A DNA stretch of 64,000 bases, taken from positions 15,244 through 79,243 of the forward strand of contig NZ_BBPQ01000031.1 of assembly GCF_000787855.1 (NCBI RefSeq), in the 5' to 3' direction. This DNA is from Streptacidiphilus anmyonensis. GTDB lineage: Bacteria; Actinomycetota; Actinomycetes; Streptomycetales; Streptomycetaceae. The first letter of the stretch is position 1, and every line of letters starts with the position of its first letter. Below are positions 26,416 to 35,355 of this stretch, piece after piece. The position numbers and the translations under genes are program-made. Below the pieces are notes generated by a model, which was given only the letters and a program-made list of their open reading frames with translations, made no database searches and was not told the origin of the DNA.

Positions 26416-28980
26416 GTGCGCCTGCGCATACCCCTCCGCACCCTCGCGGCCGGCGTCGCCGCCAGCTGCGTCACCGCCACCTTCCTCCTGCCGGCCTCGG
26501 CGGCCGTCGCCTCCCCGGCCCCCACGACCGCCAAGGCGCCCACGACGGCCAAGGCCCCCGGACACGGGCACGCCGCGCCGACCGCCCCCAAGCCGCTCGG
26601 CGCCACCCCCACCGGCACGACCTCCTCCTCCTCCTCCTCTGACACCGCCGCCCCCACCGCCGCTCCGCTGACCCCGGCTCAGCTGGCCCAGGCACAGCGC
26701 CCCCTGCCGTCCGCCGCCTCCCACCAGCCGTCGAAGACCTCCCGCAAGGCAGCCGCCGACACCGCGAGCTGCATCCCCGCGGACTTCGCCACCCGCACCG
26801 GCAGCGCGCTGGTCTCCTTCGTCGAGGGCTCGACCACCGACTGCGTCAACACGCTCTTCAACCTCACCGGCAGCGACGCGGGCGCGGCGCTGAAGGAATC
26901 GCAGATGCTCACCGTCGCGAACGCCTACCAGGCGCTGGCGTCCCACTACACCGGCGACGACTCGACCGGCATCTGGCAGCTGGAGCTCTTCCTGCGGGCC
27001 GGCTGGTACGTGCAGTCCAACGACCCGGCCGACGTGGGAAGTTACGACGCCGCCCTGACCTCGGCCAACCAGGCGGCCCTCGACGCCTTCTTCGGCAGCG
27101 CGCACTGGCAGGACGTGACCGCGGCCAACGCGCAGGTGCTCTACGACGCGCTGGTGCTGACCGACAGCGCTAACCTCCAGGCACGCTACCTGAACGTCTA
27201 CAAGCAGGTCCTGAACGGCTACACCAGCGCCGACGACTCCGTCACCGGCATGGACGCGGCCGTCAACGCCGTGCTGTTCGCGCCGCTGTGGCGCGGCAAC
27301 TGGAACCCGGCCTTCGTCAGCGCGGTCGCGGCCGATCCGAGCATCCTCGCCACCATGGGCTCCTTCGCGACGAAGTACAAGGCCGGCGCCTCCGGCGCGG
27401 ACGGCTTCCTGGTGGTCAACGCCGGGAACGACCTGGGCCGCGCCGCCGGTGACGGCGGCTCCGTCGGAACGGCGGCCGGCCAGCAGGTGCAGGCCGTGCT
27501 CAACGCGTCGGCGATCACCGGCGCGACCGCCCCGCTCTACGTGCACACCGCGTACGACGCCAACACCTACGACGCCGCGCACTGCTCGGTCTACGGCACC
27601 TGCAACCTGGCGGCCACGCTCACCTCGACGGTGCTCACGCACCAACTGGTCTGCGACAACCGCACCATCGAGACCGAAGCGCTCACCGCGGACCAGCTGA
27701 GCACGGTCTGCACCAGCCTGCGCGGCGAGGACGTCTTCTTCCACAACCTGGTCAAGGACAGCGGCCCGGTCAACCCGTACGGCAAGACCATCACCCTGGC
27801 CGTCTTCGCCAACCAGGCCGACTACGTCACCTACTCCTGGGCCATCTTCGGCAACGACACCGACAACGGTGGCGAGACCCTGATGGACGCGACCGACCCG
27901 AACAACCAGCCGGTCTCGGTGATGTACCAGAAGTCCTGGAACGACGGCTTCCCGGCCAACGTGTGGAACCTCAACCACGAGTACACGCACTACCTCGACG
28001 GCATCTACGACATGAAGGGCACCTTCTCCGACGAGCTGGTCGTGCCCGACATCTGGTGGATCGAGGGCGTCGCGGAGTACGAGTCCTACACCTACCGCGG
28101 CACCACCGACACCCAGGCGATGGCCGAGGCCGCCAACCACACCTACAAGCTCAGCACCATCTTCCAGAACACCTACGACAACTCCGACACGGTGCGCACC
28201 TACCCGTGGGGCTACCTCGCCGTCCGCTACATGTTCGAGAAGCACCCGGACGTGGTCCAGGCGATGCTCTCGCACTTCCGCACCGGTGACTTCCAGGGCG
28301 CCTACCAGGTCTACAACAGCATCGGCACCGGCTACGACGCCGACTTCGACAGCTGGCTCACCGCCTGCGCGGCCGGCGCCTGCTACGCCCAGGGCCCGAC
28401 GGCGCTGTTCGACTCGTCCGTCAGCGGCGCCACCGTCACTCTCCACGACACCTCCGTGCAGACGGGCGGCGGCAGCATCACCGGCTGGCACTGGACCTTC
28501 GGCGACGGCAGCAGCTCCGACCAGCAGAACCCGACCCACACCTACGCGGCGGCCGGCACCTACACCGTCGACCTCACCGTGACCGACAACACCGGCCGGA
28601 CCGCCAGCACCCCGGCCTCGGTCACCGTGACCGCACCCGTGACCCTGCCGACCTGCACCGACCCGCGCACCGACGCCCTGGGCCAGAACTGCTCGCGCTC
28701 CAACGTGGCGGAGACGGCCGGGAACACGGCCTACTTCTACCTCTGGCTGCCGGCCGGCACCTCCACCCTGACCGTCACCAGCGCGGGCGGGACCGGCACC
28801 GCCGCGCTCTACTACGACCCGGACACCTGGGCCTCGCCCAGCACCTTCACGGCCTCGTCCACCGGCGCCGGCACCACCGCGCAGACCCTGACCGTCACCA
28901 ACACCACGGCCGGCTACCGCTACGTCAGCCTGTACGCCGTGACCGCCTTCTCCGGAGTCACCGTCAGCACCCAGTTCTGA
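26416..28980 (+). CDS. secreted M9 collagenase with PKD and C-terminal PPC domains
   Basis: The protein has 854 residues. The signal peptide (about 35 residues) is followed by an Ala/Pro/Ser-rich linker, an M9N activator-like region (about 110-400) and the peptidase domain with zinc motif HEYTH (521-525) and the IEGVAEYE segment (about 549-556) giving the third ligand. A PKD domain (about 665-745; WTFGDGSSS, HTYAAAGTY) and a C-terminal PPC-type domain complete the collagenase layout. It should degrade collagen or similar proteins outside the cell. The GTG at 26416 has AAGGG seven bases upstream. The adjacent peptide importer would suit its products; this is inference. Confidence 0.92.
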   Translation: MRLRIPLRTLAAGVAASCVTATFLLPASAAVASPAPTTAKAPTTAKAPGHGHAAPTAPKPLGATPTGTTSSSSSSDTAAPTAAPLTPAQLAQAQRPLPSAASHQPSKTSRKAAADTASCIPADFATRTGSALVSFVEGSTTDCVNTLFNLTGSDAGAALKESQMLTVANAYQALASHYTGDDSTGIWQLELFLRAGWYVQSNDPADVGSYDAALTSANQAALDAFFGSAHWQDVTAANAQVLYDALVLTDSANLQARYLNVYKQVLNGYTSADDSVTGMDAAVNAVLFAPLWRGNWNPAFVSAVAADPSILATMGSFATKYKAGASGADGFLVVNAGNDLGRAAGDGGSVGTAAGQQVQAVLNASAITGATAPLYVHTAYDANTYDAAHCSVYGTCNLAATLTSTVLTHQLVCDNRTIETEALTADQLSTVCTSLRGEDVFFHNLVKDSGPVNPYGKTITLAVFANQADYVTYSWAIFGNDTDNGGETLMDATDPNNQPVSVMYQKSWNDGFPANVWNLNHEYTHYLDGIYDMKGTFSDELVVPDIWWIEGVAEYESYTYRGTTDTQAMAEAANHTYKLSTIFQNTYDNSDTVRTYPWGYLAVRYMFEKHPDVVQAMLSHFRTGDFQGAYQVYNSIGTGYDADFDSWLTACAAGACYAQGPTALFDSSVSGATVTLHDTSVQTGGGSITGWHWTFGDGSSSDQQNPTHTYAAAGTYTVDLTVTDNTGRTASTPASVTVTAPVTLPTCTDPRTDALGQNCSRSNVAETAGNTAYFYLWLPAGTSTLTVTSAGGTGTAALYYDPDTWASPSTFTASSTGAGTTAQTLTVTNTTAGYRYVSLYAVTAFSGVTVSTQF

Positions 28981-29023
28981 TTCCGACCCGCCCGAGACCG
29001 GCCCCGAAGCAGGCCCCAAGACC

Positions 29024-29057
29024 GGCCCCCGGCGCGCGCCCTGGCGCGCCGGGGGCC
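29024..29057. terminator. bidirectional terminator
   Basis: A 14-bp perfect stem (29024-29037 with 29044-29057) with a 6-base loop lies between convergent collagenase and lipoprotein genes. Confidence 0.8.
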
Positions 29058-29067
29058 TTCGGCGCGC

Positions 29068-29559
29068 TCAACGCGTGCGACAGCCGCCCCAGACCGCGGC
29101 CAGCGCCTGCGGGATCCCGCCGATGCAGCCGCCCGTCGCGGGGAAGCCCGCGCTGCCGAGGTACGTCCACGCCCCGGAGGGACCGAGACTGAAGTACTTG
29201 GGCACGCTGCCCTCGTCCTGGGAGGCCACCTTCTCCTGCTCGGTCGCGCCGCCGGTCGGCTCGAACCTGCTCGCCGCGTACGTGACGCCCCCGCACGCGC
29301 CGTAGAGGAAGCCGCCGGGGACGGGCTCGATGTGGACCAGCCGGCTCTCGGCCGCGTAGGCCCGGGTCACCTCGGCCCTGACGGCGGCGGTCACGACGAG
29401 GTTCCGGCACGCGGATCCGGCGGCGGCCGGGGCCGCGCTGCCGCGCGAGGGGGCCGGGGCGGCGCTGCCGCCGGAGGCGGTGGAGTGGCAGGCGCTCAGC
29501 GCCAGGGCGGCGCAGACGGCAAGGGTGAGCGAGGCGGCACGGCGCGCGGTGGCGTCCAT
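29068..29559 (-). CDS. small lipoprotein of unknown function
   Basis: The protein has 163 residues. The lipobox LSAC at about residue 24 predicts a lipid-anchored protein, followed by a Ser/Ala/Pro linker and a domain with three further Cys residues before a CRTR end. I do not recognise the family. AAGGA precedes the ATG. It is divergent from the next secreted protein. Confidence 0.7.
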   Translation of the reverse strand: MDATARRAASLTLAVCAALALSACHSTASGGSAAPAPSRGSAAPAAAGSACRNLVVTAAVRAEVTRAYAAESRLVHIEPVPGGFLYGACGGVTYAASRFEPTGGATEQEKVASQDEGSVPKYFSLGPSGAWTYLGSAGFPATGGCIGGIPQALAAVWGGCRTR

Positions 29560-29814
29560 GGTCGGTCCTTTCGGCAGGCGGAGCTGTCAGAGGCTGGGTC
29601 AGAGGCTGGGTGGTGGCGTGGAGCCGCACCGCTGACGGCCCTCACCCTCCTCACCCCGCCGGAGCGGCCCAGGTTGCACGGGAGCGAAAGTTCTTCGGGT
29701 ACGACCCCAACGTTCCGCGCGGACCGTTCGTGTTCTGTCGATGAGGGGCCCGGTGATCGCCACGCGATCCGCCGGGTCGCCACTGACTGACGGACGAACA
29801 CGAAGGAAGACAGC

Positions 29815-30981
29815 GTGAACTCTGATCGACTCGCCATCGGGCAGCCCCGCCGACGGACCGCGCGCCGCAGGGCGACCGTGGCCGCCGGGGTCACGATCGC
29901 CGTCGCGGGCGCGGGCGCGGCGCTGCCGAGCGCCATGGCCAGCGCCCAGCCGACGGCCCGCTCCGCCGCCGGGGCCTCGGGCGGCTCCGTCAGCGCCCGG
30001 CAGATGATCGGCCTGCTCACCCAGGTGCTGCCCGCCGAGGGCAGGAGCACCGACGGGACCGGCCGGGGCGTGCTGGACAAGGGTCTGCCGAGCCCTTACG
30101 GCGACGGTCTGTTCGAACCGACCGCCCGGGTCACCTACGACGACGGGCACGGGCCCGCGGGCATCTGGGTGGACGTCACCCGCTGGACGCGGCCCGACCC
30201 GCACCAGGCGCCGTTCACCTGCAAGACGACGGAGCCGACAGGCAGCAACCGGCACTGCACGGTGGCACACCTGCCCGGCGGCGCCGTGGTCAATCTGACC
30301 CAGCAGGACTTCCCGAACCCGCAGGGCGGCTCGGAGCGCATCTGGAACGCCACCTACGCCCGCCCGGACGGCGGCCGTGTGGTGGTGCAGGAGTCCAACT
30401 CCGTCTACGACAAGTCCCCGGCGACCCGCGTCAACCCGCCGCTGACGCTCGCGCAGCTCCGGGCCGCGGCCGCCAACCCGGTGTGGGCCCACGTGATCGA
30501 CGCGATCCCGGCGTCCGGCTCGCAGCCCAGCAACCTCAACACCCCGTTCGGCCCGGACGGCATCGGCGCGATCTTCTACCGGCTGATCCCGGCCGGCTTC
30601 ACCATCACGGGGGCCAAGGGGAGCATGTTCCCGGCTCCGGGCAACACGATGGTGCTCGCCGACGCCCACGGGCGGGGCAGTGTCTACAACACGGTCGAGA
30701 GCTCGAACTCCCCCACCGTGCTGGCGAGCCGCTTCCGCCAGCAGTACCCGCACGCGACGGCCCTGCCCGGCGGCGGCTGGCTCGGCGTCAAGGAGGCGCC
30801 TGGCCACGACAAGGGCACCGAGCAGTACTGGGTGGCCGTCCTGCGCGGCCACACCATCGTCACGGTCGTCGCCCTCAACAGCGTCGGCCCCTCCGGCGTC
30901 CGCACCCGCCCCACCCCGGTGCTCACCGTCGCCCAACTGACGGCCATCGCCGAAAGCCCCACCTGGAACGCCGCCGACTGA
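29815..30981 (+). CDS. secreted protein of unknown function
   Basis: The protein has 388 residues. A basic N terminus with RRR and a hydrophobic segment (VAAGVTIAVAGAGAALPSAMA) indicates export. The mature domain has one Cys pair (FTCKTTEP and RHCTVAHL), and several segments resemble a beta-rich fold. No family is recognised; it may be a surface or sensor protein. The GTG start has GAAGGAAG upstream. A strong terminator follows. Confidence 0.7.
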   Translation: MNSDRLAIGQPRRRTARRRATVAAGVTIAVAGAGAALPSAMASAQPTARSAAGASGGSVSARQMIGLLTQVLPAEGRSTDGTGRGVLDKGLPSPYGDGLFEPTARVTYDDGHGPAGIWVDVTRWTRPDPHQAPFTCKTTEPTGSNRHCTVAHLPGGAVVNLTQQDFPNPQGGSERIWNATYARPDGGRVVVQESNSVYDKSPATRVNPPLTLAQLRAAAANPVWAHVIDAIPASGSQPSNLNTPFGPDGIGAIFYRLIPAGFTITGAKGSMFPAPGNTMVLADAHGRGSVYNTVESSNSPTVLASRFRQQYPHATALPGGGWLGVKEAPGHDKGTEQYWVAVLRGHTIVTVVALNSVGPSGVRTRPTPVLTVAQLTAIAESPTWNAAD

Positions 30982-31000
30982 CCCGTCGGCCCGCCCGGCC

Positions 31001-31047
31001 CAGCCGGCCACGGTCCTCCCTCCCGGGAGACGCACCGTGGCCGGCTG
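31001..31047 (+). terminator. long-stem terminator
   Basis: A 14-bp stem (31001-31014 with 31034-31047) around a 19-base loop follows the secreted-protein stop and is followed by TGTTTGG. Confidence 0.7.
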
Positions 31048-31091
31048 TGTTTGGACGACTTAACGCGCCAAACGGCCTCTACGAGTCGCCT

Positions 31092-31535
31092 TCAGTGGTC
31101 GCCGTCCAGCGCGGCCACCAGCTGCGGCAGGCCGCCGGAGGCGACGATGAGGGCGAGGTGGTCGTGGAAGTCCCGGCTGTGGACGATCAGGCCGTCACGG
31201 ACGCGCATGACCTGGATGTTGGCGCACTCGAAGGTCCGTCCCGTCGCCTGGTGGTGCACCTGGTAGTCCCATTCGGCGACGACCACCTCCGGGTCGTCGG
31301 TCTCGCGGATCACCACGTTGAGCGGGGTCAGCTCCACGGGAGTGTGCGCCTCGACCTCCGCGAAGCGTTTCTCCAGGGCGGCCCGGCCCTCGATGCGGCG
31401 CGGCCCGACCGGCTCGAAGACGGTCTCCACCACGGCGTCCTCGGCGTACAGCCGGACGAGTTCCACGAACCGCCCCGCGCGGATGCCCTCCAGCAGCTGC
31501 TGGAAGACCTCGCGAGGCGACAGCGTTTCGGACAT
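31092..31535 (-). CDS. SnoaL-like/NTF2-fold protein
   Basis: The protein has 147 residues. It shows the alpha+beta NTF2 pattern (FQQLLEGIRAGRFVELVRLYAEDAVVE, ending IVHSRDFHDHLAL), seen in SnoaL-type cyclases and limonene-epoxide-hydrolase relatives. Most such small actinobacterial proteins are uncharacterised. The start at ATG 31535 follows GGGGGTC. It lies 83 bases downstream of the roadblock pair on the same strand. Confidence 0.75.
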   Translation of the reverse strand: MSETLSPREVFQQLLEGIRAGRFVELVRLYAEDAVVETVFEPVGPRRIEGRAALEKRFAEVEAHTPVELTPLNVVIRETDDPEVVVAEWDYQVHHQATGRTFECANIQVMRVRDGLIVHSRDFHDHLALIVASGGLPQLVAALDGDH

Positions 31536-31618
31536 GATCGACCCCCATCGGAATCCGTCGCCAGCATCGGACTGGCGAGTGCTCCTTCGACGATACGGAC
31601 CGAGCCCGACGCACCGGA

Positions 31619-32143
31619 TCAGAGCGCGCGCAGGCGTTCGAGGACCCGTTCCAGGAGGGAGATGGGAACGCTCTCGGAGGGATGCGACGCGTGGACGTGC
31701 TCTCGGCGGGCGCGGCGCGGGAGGTGGCCCTGCGGGAGCAGGCCCGGCAGGTGGTGGAGGATGCGGCGTAGCTCGATCTGGGCCAGTGCCGGGTTGGCGT
31801 GCTCGCGCACCAGGGTGACCTGCGCGTACGCGTAGCGTCCGTCGGGCAGCTGCCCGGTCTGCTGGAGGATGGAGAAGGTCGCCCCCGTGATCATGATCTC
31901 TTCGGGTACGCCTCCCTCCTCGGCGCCGCGCCTGGCGTAGGCGAGCGGGGAGCGGGCCGAGGCGAGGGCGAAGCCCGCCGGCATGGCGGGGGTCTGCCCG
32001 GACAGCGGCTCCGGGTCGGACAGGTCGCCGAGGACGGCCCCCACCGCGCCGGGGATGCGCAGGGCGCATTCCAGGGCGTCGCCCATCGAGAGGATGGCGG
32101 CCGCCGTCGTTTCGGGCCGCCACAGCACTACCGAGGTTCCCAC
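31619..32143 (-). CDS. roadblock/LC7-like paralogue with C-terminal extension
   Basis: The protein has 174 residues. Residues about 20-140 align by eye with the protein encoded immediately upstream (AL..A..I.GA.G..L; EEIMITG...ILQ; YAYAQVTL.RE.AN.ALAQIELRRIL). A basic C-terminal extension of about 35 residues follows. Roadblock proteins often act as GTPase partners or signalling scaffolds. Here there is no small GTPase gene in the visible neighbourhood. It is 17 bases from the upstream paralogue and surely co-transcribed. Confidence 0.6.
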   Translation of the reverse strand: MGTSVVLWRPETTAAAILSMGDALECALRIPGAVGAVLGDLSDPEPLSGQTPAMPAGFALASARSPLAYARRGAEEGGVPEEIMITGATFSILQQTGQLPDGRYAYAQVTLVREHANPALAQIELRRILHHLPGLLPQGHLPRRARREHVHASHPSESVPISLLERVLERLRAL

Positions 32144-32160
32144 GAGCCTGCGGCCGGCGC

Positions 32161-32538
32161 TCAGAGGGCGAGCTCGTCCTCGATCTGGCGCAGCCGCAGC
32201 CGGGCCAAGGCCAGGTTGGCACGGCGGCGGTCCAGGGCCAGGTAGAGGAAGTGCCCCTCGCTGCCCTTCTGCGTGAGCGGGCGGATCAGGTGGTACTGCC
32301 CGGACAGGGTGATCAGGATGTCCTCGATGGCTTCGTGATGCAGGTTCAGCATCTCCATGGTCCGCAGCTTGGCCCGGACCACCTCGGTGTTGCCCGCGGC
32401 CGCGACGGTCAGGTCCAGTTCGGGACTGCTGCCCATCGTGCCGAGGGCCATGCCGCTGTTGTAGTCCACGAGTGCGACGCCGATGGCGCCCTCGATGGCC
32501 ATGGCGTTCTTCAGGGCGATGTCGAGGCTAACTGCCAT
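32161..32538 (-). CDS. roadblock/LC7-like protein
   Basis: The protein has 125 residues, the size of a single roadblock domain: an alpha helix, beta strands with GVALVDYNSGMALG, a second helix near LRTMEMLNLHHE and ILITLSGQYHLIRPL, then a helix rich in Leu and Arg. The fold assignment rests on pattern only. It heads a probable operon with a longer paralogue. Two 12-bp palindromes lie upstream of the start at spacing of about 33 bases centre to centre. Confidence 0.65.
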   Translation of the reverse strand: MAVSLDIALKNAMAIEGAIGVALVDYNSGMALGTMGSSPELDLTVAAAGNTEVVRAKLRTMEMLNLHHEAIEDILITLSGQYHLIRPLTQKGSEGHFLYLALDRRRANLALARLRLRQIEDELAL

Positions 32539-32585
32539 GCTTGCGACCCACTTCTGTCAGATCATGGACAAGTGACGGTGCATCA

Positions 32586-32630
32586 AGGTGATCACCTGTT
32601 CGGAAGTGTACGCGGCTGTGGCATATGCCA
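32586..32630. promoter_or_regulatory. paired 12-bp palindromes upstream of roadblock operon
   Basis: AGGTGATCACCT (32586-32597) and TGGCATATGCCA (32619-32630) are perfect palindromes about three helical turns apart, upstream of the minus-strand roadblock operon. Both are candidate dimeric regulator sites. Confidence 0.5.
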
Positions 32631-32696
32631 GGTAAATGTTGTCGAAAGACGTCCCCGACGCCTTCGTCCATGCTAGTCAACCGAGATGAGGGAACG

Positions 32697-33608
32697 TCAC
32701 CCGAACGCCGTTGCCAACAGCTGCGCGGCCTGGGCGATCAGCGGCTCGTCCGCGGCAGCCGCGGCATCGCGCTTGGTGGACAGGACCGACATCACGACCG
32801 GCCCGCGTCGGAGCGGCCAGGCGATGCCCACGTCGTTGGTGGTGCCGTACTGACCGGTGCCGGTCTTGTCGGCGACGGTCCAGTCCTTGGGCAGTCCCGC
32901 CCGGAAGCGTTGGCCGCTGGTGGTGTTCGCCAGCAGCCAACCGGTCAGCCGCTCACGGTCGGCCGGGTCGAGCGCGTCGCCGAGGACGAGACGCGCGTAG
33001 GTCAGGCCCAGGGCGCGCGGGGTCGAGGTGTCGGTCACCCTTCCCGGCTCCGCCGAGTTGAGCGCGGGCTCCCAGCGGTCCAGCCGGGTGACCCGGTCCC
33101 CGACCGAACGGCAGAAGCGCGTCACCGCCTGCGGACCGCCGAGCTGACGCAGCAGCAGGTTCGCGGCGCCGTTGTCGCTGTAGTCCACGGCCGCCGCGCA
33201 CAGGTCCGCGACCGTCATGCCGTGGGCGACGTTGTCCGGCAGGCCCGTGATCGGCGCGTAGCCCGACGCCGTGGCGTCCTGCTGGGTGTAGTGGACCACA
33301 TGGGCGAGGAACTCCCCGTCGCGGTCGAGGTCGCGCAGCACCGCGGCCACGCCGATGGTCTTCCAGGTCGAGCACACCGCGAACAGCTCGTCCGCCCGGT
33401 ACAGCACCGCCCTGCCCGTGCCCGGCTCGTACGCGAAGACCCCCAGCCGCGCGGAGTGCTCCTGTTCCAGGGCCCGCAACCGCCCGTGGAGCCCCGACGG
33501 GGCGCCTGTCTGCTGGGCGAACGCCCTTCCCTGCAGGGGAAGGGCGACGCCGAGGGCGGCGACGGCCGCCCCGGCCAGAACGCCGCGCCGACTCGGGAAC
33601 ACTGCCAT
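32697..33608 (-). CDS. class A beta-lactamase
   Basis: The protein has 303 residues. A twin-arginine signal (SRRGVLAGAAVAALG) suggests Tat export. Catalytic motifs are present: Ser80-x-x-Lys83 (STWK), Ser144-Asp145-Asn146, Glu180 in RWEPALN and Lys248-Thr-Gly in KTGTG. It should hydrolyse beta-lactams or act on related compounds. A Cys precedes the active Ser, as in several Streptomyces enzymes. It starts 13 bases after a DUF2127-type gene, so the two are co-transcribed. Confidence 0.95.
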   Translation of the reverse strand: MAVFPSRRGVLAGAAVAALGVALPLQGRAFAQQTGAPSGLHGRLRALEQEHSARLGVFAYEPGTGRAVLYRADELFAVCSTWKTIGVAAVLRDLDRDGEFLAHVVHYTQQDATASGYAPITGLPDNVAHGMTVADLCAAAVDYSDNGAANLLLRQLGGPQAVTRFCRSVGDRVTRLDRWEPALNSAEPGRVTDTSTPRALGLTYARLVLGDALDPADRERLTGWLLANTTSGQRFRAGLPKDWTVADKTGTGQYGTTNDVGIAWPLRRGPVVMSVLSTKRDAAAAADEPLIAQAAQLLATAFG

Positions 33609-33621
33609 GGATCTTCCTCTC

Positions 33622-34527
33622 TCAGGGGTGAGGAAAGGCGCGTTCCAGCGCCTCCCAGCTCATGTCCCGTTCCCGCTCGAGTCGTTCCGCGAGCGGCCCG
33701 CCGCGCAGGCCGAACAGGCGCTTGGCGTGCAGGAGGTAGGCGACGACGGCGATGTTGACGACCAGCGCGACGACCTTGAACACCGTGACGCGGCTGGTCA
33801 GCTCCCACACCTCGGGGACGAGCAGGATCGTGGTGGCGACGAACGTCAGGTACTCGGCCCAGCGGCGGGCCCGCCACAGGCCCACGGCCTCGACCCCCTC
33901 CAGCAGCGCGTAGGCGGCCAGGGCGGCGCCCAGCAGCCACAGCTTCGAGGACGACGCCTGGAACGCCTTCTCCAGTTCACCGGCGACGCCCGTGCCGGGC
34001 CGCGCGCCCACCCCGCCGACGCCGTTCTGCAGGGCGTCCACCACACGGTAGAACGGGCCGGACAGGCGCGCCCGGTCCGCGGTGAACGCGAACACCACGG
34101 CCGCGGCCGTACCCAGCAGCAGGAAGTGCAGCAGCCGGTCCAGCGCGATCAACCGCAGCACGTACCGGTCGCGCAGCGCGCGCCCGCGCTCCGGGATCAC
34201 GAGGGAGGGTCCGCGTCCGGCCGGCGCGTCGCCACGTTCTTGCACGTGCCCGGGTCCCTGCGCCTGCTCCTGCTCCTGCCCTTGCGCGTGCCCCGGTCCC
34301 TGCGCGTGCGCCTGGCCCTGCTCCCCGGCCTGTCGCCGCTCCCGCTCCTGCGGGGCCCTCGACGGGATCCACACGTCGCAGCGCAGGCAGCGCCGCCAGC
34401 ACAGGCCGTCCTCCGTCCGGCGGACGAGCTGCGGTCCGGCGTGCTCGTCGACGTCCGCCGGGGCTGCGAGGACGTGACCGCTCGACGCGCACGTGAGCAG
34501 TTCGAGGTTCAAGCGGTTCCGCGCCAT
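33622..34527 (-). CDS. DUF2127-type membrane protein with Gln-rich insert
   Basis: The protein has 301 residues. The C-terminal half (from about residue 120) has four membrane segments of the DUF2127 (COG3305) type. The N-terminal part has CWRRCLRCD, which may bind metal, then a low-complexity Ala-Gln-Gly-Pro-His and Glu-Gln stretch at about 65-100 encoded by near-repeats. Function is unknown. It is followed after 13 bases by the beta-lactamase. Confidence 0.75.
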   Translation of the reverse strand: MARNRLNLELLTCASSGHVLAAPADVDEHAGPQLVRRTEDGLCWRRCLRCDVWIPSRAPQERERRQAGEQGQAHAQGPGHAQGQEQEQAQGPGHVQERGDAPAGRGPSLVIPERGRALRDRYVLRLIALDRLLHFLLLGTAAAVVFAFTADRARLSGPFYRVVDALQNGVGGVGARPGTGVAGELEKAFQASSSKLWLLGAALAAYALLEGVEAVGLWRARRWAEYLTFVATTILLVPEVWELTSRVTVFKVVALVVNIAVVAYLLHAKRLFGLRGGPLAERLERERDMSWEALERAFPHP

Positions 34528-34609
34528 GGTCTGTGCCCTTCGTCCGCGTCCCGGCTTCAGGGCCTCTACCCCCTCGGCCCTGCTCTCCCGCCTCGGCGCC
34601 GGGGAAATC

Positions 34610-34648
34610 CCCCGGTCGCCACCGGCTCTCGCACGGCGGCGACCGGGG
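34610..34648 (-). terminator. candidate terminator downstream of DUF4232 gene
   Basis: An 11-bp perfect stem (34610-34620 with 34638-34648) and a 17-base loop follow the DUF4232 stop by about a dozen bases. Confidence 0.55.
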
Positions 34649-34659
34649 TCAGGCCACCG

Positions 34660-35199
34660 TCACCCCCGCGGGAGCGGGCCGGCGGTGAGGGCGGTGACGT
34701 GCAGGGCGGAGTCGTCGATGGCGCCCGGCGCGAAGCGGAGCGTCACGTGGGTGCGCTGGTTGGGCGGGGTGACCTCCAGGTAGGAGGGCTTCACCGACTT
34801 GACCCCGTACGGGGCGTTCCAGGCGAGGTCGGCCCACGCGGACTGGCCCGGTCGCAGGGTGACGGTGTGTCGGCCGGGGTCGTGGACGAAGTAGGTCGAG
34901 CCCCAGACGACCTTGATCGGCAGTGTCCCGTGCTTGGCGTTGAGCAGCCCCAGGCCCGGGTAGCCGTAGACGGTGCAGGTCTGGTGCGAGGTGTTGGTGA
35001 AGACCAGGTCCTCGCCGAAGTTGCCCACGCCCGCCTGGTTGCCGTCCGGGTGCAGGGCGACCTTGAGGGCGGCCGTGGAGCAGCCGGCCGGGGTGCGCGA
35101 GCCCTGCGCGAAGGCGCTGCCGGAACCGGCGGCCACCAGCAGCGCGGCGCAGGCCGTCGCCGCCGCGGCGGCCGCCGTCTTCTTCATCCGCATCTTCAT
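34660..35199 (-). CDS. secreted DUF4232 protein
   Basis: The protein has 179 residues. The signal peptide starts MKMRMKK and ends near SGSAFA. The mature DUF4232 domain has two conserved Cys (AGCSTAAL and TCTVYGYPGL), with GQSAWADLAW as a further family feature. The role is unknown; such proteins are abundant in Streptomyces and presumed cell-surface associated. The ATG at 35199 has GAGG upstream and is better than the one at 35220. Confidence 0.85.
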   Translation of the reverse strand: MKMRMKKTAAAAAATACAALLVAAGSGSAFAQGSRTPAGCSTAALKVALHPDGNQAGVGNFGEDLVFTNTSHQTCTVYGYPGLGLLNAKHGTLPIKVVWGSTYFVHDPGRHTVTLRPGQSAWADLAWNAPYGVKSVKPSYLEVTPPNQRTHVTLRFAPGAIDDSALHVTALTAGPLPRG

Positions 35200-35284
35200 G
35201 CGTTCCTCTCTGTGGATCACATTCGATCACCGTGGATCGGCGGGAGAGACGACGCCGTCGGCGGCCAGGTTGTAAAGGAATGGA

Positions 35285-35326
35285 AAAATCGGGCTCCCCG
35301 CCGGCCCGAGGCCGACGGGGAGCCCG
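35285..35326 (-). terminator. rho-independent terminator with T-run
   Basis: A 15-bp stem with one mismatch (35290-35304 with 35312-35326) is followed on the minus strand by ATTTTTCC. It ends the small secreted-protein transcript. Confidence 0.85.
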
Positions 35327-35355
35327 TTCGCGCAGTTCCGGTGAGCGGTTCTCGG

